The notes under the pieces are model-generated. The model was not told the DNA's origin and ran no database searches. It saw nothing but the letters and a program-made list of their open reading frames with translations. The translations under genes and the position numbers were made by a program. Below, piece by piece: positions 59,123-64,000 of a stretch of 64,000 nucleotides of DNA (position 1 is the stretch's first letter; the number at the start of each line of letters is the position of its first letter). Origin of the DNA: Pseudomonadota bacterium. GTDB taxonomy: Bacteria; Pseudomonadota; Gammaproteobacteria; Nitrosococcales; Methylophagaceae. The stretch lies in NCBI GenBank assembly GCA_030576275.1, contig JALIBN010000028.1, forward strand, positions 68,952 through 132,951. The letters are read 5' to 3'.

Positions 59123-59158
59123 TGGGACTATTATAGTACCATTTAAAATAATAACCAA
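59123..59158 (-). promoter_or_regulatory. suf operon promoter with overlapping operator palindrome
   Basis: On the minus strand TTGGTT (-35, at 59153-59158) and a perfect TATAAT (-10, at 59130-59135) are separated by 17 bases. The 19-base palindrome at 59123-59141, with arms TGG-ACTAT and ATAGT-CCA and a single mismatch, covers the -10 box. Its position, 18 bases from the regulator's ATG, is ideal for repression by the Rrf2 protein it precedes. Confidence 0.78.
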
Positions 59159-59319
59159 GTAACGCGCTCAGTTATTTCAATTAATAATCCTTATAAAAAT
59201 GTGAGAGAATGAACAACGGTGAACTTTATCTGCTTAGTTGCTTACTAAAGAGAATCATCAGTTAGCTGATGAACACTTACATTTACGTAAAATAACCTTT
59301 TAATTCGAGAATCATTTAA

Positions 59320-60006
59320 ATGAAATTAAAATCACTCGCAATTCTTCCTTTCTTATTTGGAGCCCCAGTAATGGCTGATACGAATGCCGCAAAACTAGAT
59401 ACTGAACAACAACAATTGAGCTATATTTTCGGCATTCAAGTCGGACAAAATATGATGTCTGAAGGTGTTGATTTAGAAATGGATGCATTTACTGCAGGTG
59501 TCGCAGATATGTTTGCCGGTAAACAACCACAATTAGATCAAGCAATAGCTGAAAAAGTAATTGGTACATTTCAACAGAAAAAAGCTAAAGAACTGGCTGA
59601 TGTCATGAATGCCAAACAAAAAGTCGCTCAAACTTACCTCGATGATAATGCCAAAAAAGATGGTGTAGTCACTACTGCTAGCGGTTTACAATACACCATC
59701 ATCAAAGAAGGCGATGGTGCAACACCGACTGAAACTGATAAAGTTATTGCTCACTATAAAGGGACATTGTTAGACGGTACTGTATTTGATAGTTCATATG
59801 AGCGCGGTGAACCAGCGACATTCCCAGTTAACGGTGTGATCCAAGGCTGGCAAGAAACGTTACAATTGATGAAAGAAGGCGCTAAATGGCAAATTGTTGT
59901 ACCTGCTAATTTAGCTTATGGTCCTCGTGGTGCAGGTCAAGGCTCACCGATTGGTCCTAACGAAACATTGATTTTTGATATTGAATTGATTGCAATTACC
60001 AAATAA
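59320..60006 (+). CDS. Periplasmic FKBP-type peptidyl-prolyl isomerase (FkpA/Mip-like)
   Basis: A 228-residue protein with a signal peptide (cut near residue 19, ...FGAPVMA), a helical dimerisation domain with LDTEQQQLSYIFGIQVGQNMM (about residues 26-110), and a C-terminal FKBP domain (about 120-226) with YKGTLLDGTVFDSSYERG, VIQGWQETLQLMKEG and PANLAYGPRG. This is the FkpA, Mip and FklB plan. It should fold envelope proteins. It is monocistronic, diverging from the suf operon and ending at a shared hairpin. Confidence 0.93.
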   Translation: MKLKSLAILPFLFGAPVMADTNAAKLDTEQQQLSYIFGIQVGQNMMSEGVDLEMDAFTAGVADMFAGKQPQLDQAIAEKVIGTFQQKKAKELADVMNAKQKVAQTYLDDNAKKDGVVTTASGLQYTIIKEGDGATPTETDKVIAHYKGTLLDGTVFDSSYERGEPATFPVNGVIQGWQETLQLMKEGAKWQIVVPANLAYGPRGAGQGSPIGPNETLIFDIELIAITK

Positions 60007-60023
60007 TTTCAAACCATTCAAAT

Positions 60024-60061
60024 AAAAAGGCCATGTCATTAAGTTGATATGGCTTTTTTTA
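60024..60061. terminator. Bidirectional terminator between fkpA-like and olsF-like genes
   Basis: A stem of GCCAT with ATGGC, continued inward by TCA with TGA after one mismatched pair, is bordered by A-rich sequence on the left and T7 on the right. It can stop both converging genes. Confidence 0.8.
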
Positions 60062-60085
60062 TGGTTTCTACTAGTATGTGTCGAA

Positions 60086-61801
60086 TTAATCAGCCAAGTA
60101 ACGTTTGTATTTTGCAAGTTTAAGCGCATGTAGGTCAACTAGAACTAAACCGTCAATACAGTTGCCAAAAGCAGCGTCAAGACTAAAGTCTATAAATCGC
60201 ACTCCCCCAGTCTCACACAAGTCAGCATATTGTTTATACAGCGTTGGAATACTGACGTTCATATGCGCTAATTGAACCCGCATGGCTTTAAAATCAGCAT
60301 CATAATCGAGTCCAGTGATAACATTACTAACCCTTTGTTGCATATTAGAATCTAATCGATACGGTACTCGTGCGATCGCAAGTTGATCTATATCCTTAAA
60401 ATAATTCTGATAAAAAAATATAATGAGTGCCTTAGCAAATTCTGGATAACTATCACTTAAACTGACCGGGCCGAACAAGTAATGTATTTCAGGGTAACGT
60501 TTTAAATAGGCGCCAATTCCGTACCAAAGATAATCAAGACTTCTCTTACCCCAATATTTTGGGCTAACAAAACTGCGGCCTAGTTCGATTCCTTGCTCAA
60601 AAAATCCTGCCATCTGTTGCTGATTATAATCAAATAATTCCTGACTATAAATACCTCGGCTATCTGATTTTAAAAACACATTTTTAACTTCAGCTAAGCG
60701 GTATGCGCCGGCAATTTCAAGATCCTGTTCATCCCATAAAATCAAATGGCGATAATCACGATCATAACGATCTAGGTCACTTTTTTTGCCGGTGCCTTCA
60801 CCGACCTGGCGAAACGTGATTTCACGTAGTCGACCAATTTCATGCATCACTGCTGAATCAGATTGATAATCAAACAAATATATTTTTTTACCGTCTGTTG
60901 TCTCACCTAGCAACTCTGCTTGTTGTAATTCTTTTTTAATTGCTCGTCGATCCAGAGGATGAACAATTGTTTGCTCTGTTTCGAATAACGGTGATTTACC
61001 TTTACCTACGCGATACAAATGATGTCGAATGAGTTTCGCCATTTGTTTTTTTGCTAAAGGAAGTAATCTGATCTGGTTAAAGGGGATTGACTGCCCGACT
61101 CGCAGGGTAATTGTTTGCGAGTTTTTATTAAAGATCTCATGCGCCAATAACATAGCAGCTAAGGGCTTATACAGCATTGAACTGCTATAAAATAACGATG
61201 AATTTCGTGCGTCGACATAAATTGGTAATATCGGTGAATTGGTCTTTTTTGAAAAATGTAGAAAGCCACTAGTCCATTTACCATCTCGTACACCATTGGG
61301 CCTGATGCGTGAGACTTCACCTGCGGGGAATACAATTACAGCCTGATCATTGTTCAAACAATTAATAATATCGGCAATACTACTTTTCTGAGTTGCTTTA
61401 TTTAAATTATCGACTGGAAGCAATAAGTCTTTGACAGCTTGAAAGTTCATCAATATATCGTTGACTACAATTTTCACATCTCGCCTAACCTCCCCCACTA
61501 ACTTTAACAGAGATAAGCCGTCTAGAGCTCCTAAAGGATGGTTGGCAACGATTACAACCCGTCCTGAAGCCGGAATATTGCTACGATCACGGTGCGAAAT
61601 CGCATAACTAAATTTGAGGTGGTCTAATACCTGATCGATAAAATCGAAACCTTTCAAATCCTGATGGGCATCTAAAAACTGATTAACCTGATGTTCGTAT
61701 GATAATTTACGCAGTAAACCAAGAGTTGGCTTTTTTATCCAAGGACTTTTGTGTTCAAAGTCAGGGAGTTTTTGTTGGATAGCACTTTCAATATTAAGCA
61801 T
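60086..61801 (-). CDS. Bifunctional acyltransferase, PlsC-like plus OlsB/GNAT-like (OlsF-type)
   Basis: A 571-residue two-domain protein. The N-terminal half (about residues 70-270) is a lysophospholipid acyltransferase domain: VVIVANHPLGALDGLSLLK holds the catalytic histidine-aspartate with five residues between, and FPAGEVSRIRP is the substrate motif. The C-terminal half (about 325-500) resembles OlsB-type N-acyltransferases (LREITFRQVGEGTGKKSDLD, then ELGRSFVSPKYWGKRSLDYLW). Joined in this order, they match OlsF, which makes ornithine lipids alone. A simpler annotation is putative hemolysin. Activity is inferred. Confidence 0.78.
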   Translation of the reverse strand: MLNIESAIQQKLPDFEHKSPWIKKPTLGLLRKLSYEHQVNQFLDAHQDLKGFDFIDQVLDHLKFSYAISHRDRSNIPASGRVVIVANHPLGALDGLSLLKLVGEVRRDVKIVVNDILMNFQAVKDLLLPVDNLNKATQKSSIADIINCLNNDQAVIVFPAGEVSRIRPNGVRDGKWTSGFLHFSKKTNSPILPIYVDARNSSLFYSSSMLYKPLAAMLLAHEIFNKNSQTITLRVGQSIPFNQIRLLPLAKKQMAKLIRHHLYRVGKGKSPLFETEQTIVHPLDRRAIKKELQQAELLGETTDGKKIYLFDYQSDSAVMHEIGRLREITFRQVGEGTGKKSDLDRYDRDYRHLILWDEQDLEIAGAYRLAEVKNVFLKSDSRGIYSQELFDYNQQQMAGFFEQGIELGRSFVSPKYWGKRSLDYLWYGIGAYLKRYPEIHYLFGPVSLSDSYPEFAKALIIFFYQNYFKDIDQLAIARVPYRLDSNMQQRVSNVITGLDYDADFKAMRVQLAHMNVSIPTLYKQYADLCETGGVRFIDFSLDAAFGNCIDGLVLVDLHALKLAKYKRYLAD

Positions 61802-61897
61802 TTCTCACCTCTCATTTGCCTTATTTCTAAAGCATAAAGGAGGTGTGTTACAACTTGATAATGATTACGTTACCATTTCATGACAGGATAGTAGAAT

Positions 61898-62419
61898 CTA
61901 TTTATGTTCTTCAGCGTGGGTTAAATAAAGCGTAACCCCAATAAGGGCAATACCACCAGAAAGCGCTAGTAATTCTATAGCCCCGTGAAAATCCATGCTG
62001 ATTGCATGTTCAAAAAAGTTCACTATCAAAATCATGATAATAACCCGTCCAAGGCGAGTTTTAAGATCATCAAGACTATGAATTGCTAAAACAGATGATG
62101 AGGTTTCTGATTCTTCGGCTTGTTCGATTTTGCTGATAAATAGCTCATACAAACCTAAAGAAAAGATTAATAAGACGGTTGCCAACAAATAACCATCAAT
62201 CACTTCGACGACATGCGTTACGGCTTCGGCACGAAAATCTTTACGTGCTTCACCAATCAAATCAGGTGAAAGATAATCACCTAAATGGATAACCAAATAA
62301 AAAGCATCGACTGAAGCCATATAAAACATAGCAAAGGCCGTGATCAAACTTACTACAACAGCAATAATAACTACAAAACGGCTATTCCAAAGTAGCGTTT
62401 CAAACACTTTCTCGATCAT
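61898..62419 (-). CDS. YqhA/UPF0114 family membrane protein
   Basis: A 173-residue inner-membrane protein with about four helices (residues 13-35, 70-95, 130-150 and 150-168). The opening LLWNSRFVVIIAVVVSLITAF and the ATVLLIFSLGLYELFISKI stretch are hallmarks of the UPF0114 group. The function is unknown. It starts 19 bases after panD on the same strand, so it may be expressed with the pantothenate genes without belonging to the pathway. Confidence 0.85.
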   Translation of the reverse strand: MIEKVFETLLWNSRFVVIIAVVVSLITAFAMFYMASVDAFYLVIHLGDYLSPDLIGEARKDFRAEAVTHVVEVIDGYLLATVLLIFSLGLYELFISKIEQAEESETSSSVLAIHSLDDLKTRLGRVIIMILIVNFFEHAISMDFHGAIELLALSGGIALIGVTLYLTHAEEHK

Positions 62420-62438
62420 GATTCATACCAATTTAGGA

Positions 62439-62819
62439 TTATACGGTTTGTACTGGAATGGCATGACGCGTGTTGATAATGTCATTTTTCTCATTCAGAT
62501 AGACAAGCGTAGGTTTAAATTTGGCCACTTCTTTTTGGTCCAGTAGGGTATAAGCACAAATGATAATACGATCGCCAGGCGATGCTTTATGAGCCGCCGC
62601 ACCATTCACCGAAATTATTTGTGAGCCAGCTTCAGCACGAATAGCATAAGTAATAAAACGGTTACCATTGGCGACATTGTATATATGGATCTGTTCGTAT
62701 TCATGAATACCGGCAGCTTCCAAGAAGTTACTGTCAATCGCACACGAGCCTTCGTACTCTAATTCTGAGTGCGTTACACAGGCACGATGTAGTTTTGCTT
62801 TTAATAGAGTCAGTTGCAT
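62439..62819 (-). CDS. panD: Aspartate 1-decarboxylase (proenzyme)
   Basis: A 126-residue pyruvoyl enzyme producing beta-alanine for pantothenate. The self-cleavage site is Gly24-Ser25 in [10 protein letters not shown]; Ser25 becomes the pyruvoyl group. Lys9, Tyr58-region and GDRIIICAY are conserved. Length is normal. It lies about 50 bases after panC, completing panB-panC-panD on the minus strand. Confidence 0.96.
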   Translation of the reverse strand: MQLTLLKAKLHRACVTHSELEYEGSCAIDSNFLEAAGIHEYEQIHIYNVANGNRFITYAIRAEAGSQIISVNGAAAHKASPGDRIIICAYTLLDQKEVAKFKPTLVYLNEKNDIINTRHAIPVQTV

Positions 62820-62870
62820 ATCCGACCATCTGTAGTTAATTAGCTGGACATTATCGCTTTTTCAACAAAA

Positions 62871-63722
62871 TCAGGCAAGATTACAAGCGATATTGTCGAT
62901 TAGACGGGCCTTACCTAATCGCGCTGCGGCAAGAATCCTTAAGTTCTTATCGCCCGATATTGCCTGCGCCAGGTCATCTGCACGTCGAATATCTACATAT
63001 TCGGCTTCAAAGCCAAGTCCTTCCAGTTTAGTGATGGCTTCTAGCTGTAGAGCGGGAAAATCTTGCTCCCCCATGACAATTCGTTGTTTAAAACTTAGCA
63101 AAGTTTGATATAAACCTGATGCTTGTTCTCGTTGCTGCTCAGTTAGATACTGATTTCGTGAACTCATTGCTAAGCCGCTTTCTTCACGAAAAGTCGGTGA
63201 ACCAAGAATATCAACGGGTAAATTAAGATCGCGTATTAAGCGTTTGATTAATAATAGTTGTTGGTAATCTTTTTCACCAAACAGCGCAATGTCAGCTTGG
63301 ACTATATTGAGTAACTTAGTAACAACGGTTGCCACTCCATCAAAGTGTCCTGGGCGCTTAAGTCCGCAGAGTTTATCATTCATATTAGGCACGATAATGT
63401 TCGTATGCGGGGCCATACCCTTCGGGTACATTACGTCTATTGTAGGAGTAAATATAACATCGCAATCCACTGTACTTAGCATATGGATATCAGCCATAAC
63501 CGTACGTGGATAAGCGAATAAATCTGCTTTGTCATCAAACTGCAATGGGTTAACAAAAATACTGACCACAACTCTATCGGCCAACTCACTCGCTTTCCTC
63601 ACTAGAGAAAGATGCCCATGATGTAAATTACCCATCGTTGGTACAAATGCAATTGTTTGTTTGAGATCTCGCCAGGCTTTAATTTGCGCTCGTAAGGCAC
63701 TAATTGTTTCAACACTTTGCAT
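62871..63722 (-). CDS. panC: Pantothenate synthetase
   Basis: A 283-residue enzyme that joins pantoate and beta-alanine with ATP. The HIGH-type site is PTMGNLHHGHLSLV (about residues 28-41), then FVNPLQF, LFGEKDYQQLLLIKRL and the KMSKS-like EESGLAMSSRNQYL segment. Its ATG sits on the last base of the panB stop region (one-base overlap), so panB and panC are coupled. Confidence 0.97.
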   Translation of the reverse strand: MQSVETISALRAQIKAWRDLKQTIAFVPTMGNLHHGHLSLVRKASELADRVVVSIFVNPLQFDDKADLFAYPRTVMADIHMLSTVDCDVIFTPTIDVMYPKGMAPHTNIIVPNMNDKLCGLKRPGHFDGVATVVTKLLNIVQADIALFGEKDYQQLLLIKRLIRDLNLPVDILGSPTFREESGLAMSSRNQYLTEQQREQASGLYQTLLSFKQRIVMGEQDFPALQLEAITKLEGLGFEAEYVDIRRADDLAQAISGDKNLRILAAARLGKARLIDNIACNLA

Positions 63723-64000
63723 TAAAATTGTTGTTCTAAAGTAGGGAACTCACCAGATTTTACATCCGTTACATATTTGGCAATCGCTGATTGAATAGTG
63801 CCGGTATCAGCCAGAAAATCATAGCTAAACCGAGGGCGTTTACCGAGCGTTAACCCCAACATATCATACAAAACAAGAACCTGACCATCACAGATACTTC
63901 CGGCACCAATACCAATTACGGGAATGGTCAATGTCTTGGTGACTTTTGCAGTTAATACGGCAGGCACACATTCTAATACCAACATATCGGCCCCCGCATC
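63722..64000 (-). CDS. panB: 3-methyl-2-oxobutanoate hydroxymethyltransferase, C-terminal part
   Basis: Only the last 92 codons are inside the window; the gene continues past base 64000. The visible part reads [13 protein letters not shown], then [26 protein letters not shown] and a [10 protein letters not shown] segment, matching the C-terminal third of PanB. The enzyme adds a hydroxymethyl group from methylene-tetrahydrofolate to ketoisovalerate, the first pantothenate step. It is followed directly by panC. Confidence 0.95.
   Translation of the reverse strand, partial: DAGADMLVLECVPAVLTAKVTKTLTIPVIGIGAGSICDGQVLVLYDMLGLTLGKRPRFSYDFLADTGTIQSAIAKYVTDVKSGEFPTLEQQF

Overview
This is an ordinary housekeeping stretch of a gammaproteobacterial chromosome, AT-rich (GC about 40 percent by eye). 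I found no prophage, insertion sequence, CRISPR array or rRNA. Gene orders such as purM-purN, leuD-leuB-asd-fimV-truA-trpFBA-accD-folC, lptD-surA-pdxA-rsmA, hupB-tRNA-ppiD, lptFG/pepA-holC-valS, sufBCDS and panBCD are typical of Gammaproteobacteria. A sodium-type PomA/PomB stator suggests a marine or halophilic host. Together with an edd-eda Entner-Doudoroff pair, this makes a Methylophaga/Piscirickettsiaceae-like bacterium plausible. The genus is inference only.

Layout. 1-5893: the start of an AI-2E-family permease, a CDP-alcohol phosphatidyltransferase and a DUF2066 protein on the minus strand; divergently purM-purN-DUF3108-nudF; then a hexose-phosphate mutarotase on the minus strand. 6043-7845: slyD-like FKBP and isocitrate dehydrogenase. 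8047-9637: a DUF692 multinuclear iron oxygenase with its DUF2063 partner but no visible precursor peptide. 9752-12238: eda and edd. 12912-16917: trmB, a FadL-type porin and an acyl-CoA ligase. 16965-30277: a long minus-strand array pomA-pomB-yceI-leuD-leuB-asd-fimV-truA-trpF-trpB-trpA-accD-folC, from which leuC is missing. 30427-32574: an orphan peptide-binding lipoprotein. 32701-33486: fabI. 33591-41620: lptD-surA-pdxA-rsmA, then hupB, tRNA-Val, tRNA-Asp and ppiD. 41905-42268: tRNA-Ala and two tandem tRNA-Glu genes. 42329-49917: lptF-lptG facing pepA-holC-valS. 50025-52350: a cold-shock/DUF1294 protein and a malic enzyme. 52995-59105: a complete SUF Fe-S operon headed by an Rrf2 repressor. 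59320-61801: a periplasmic FKBP and an OlsF-like bifunctional acyltransferase. 61898-64000: yqhA, panD, panC and the end of panB.

Functionally the window covers purine, tryptophan, leucine, aspartate-family and pantothenate biosynthesis, envelope assembly (LptD/F/G, SurA, PpiD, FkpA), lipid handling (FabI, AccD, FadL, acyl-CoA ligase, OlsF-like), Fe-S biogenesis and central carbon flow. The points most worth a second look are the DUF692/DUF2063 pair without a substrate, an isocitrate dehydrogenase that lacks the NADP-binding residues, a palindrome over the suf promoter, inverted repeats at the edd, valS and tRNA-Ala promoters, and the tandem tRNA-Glu genes that each carry their own terminator.
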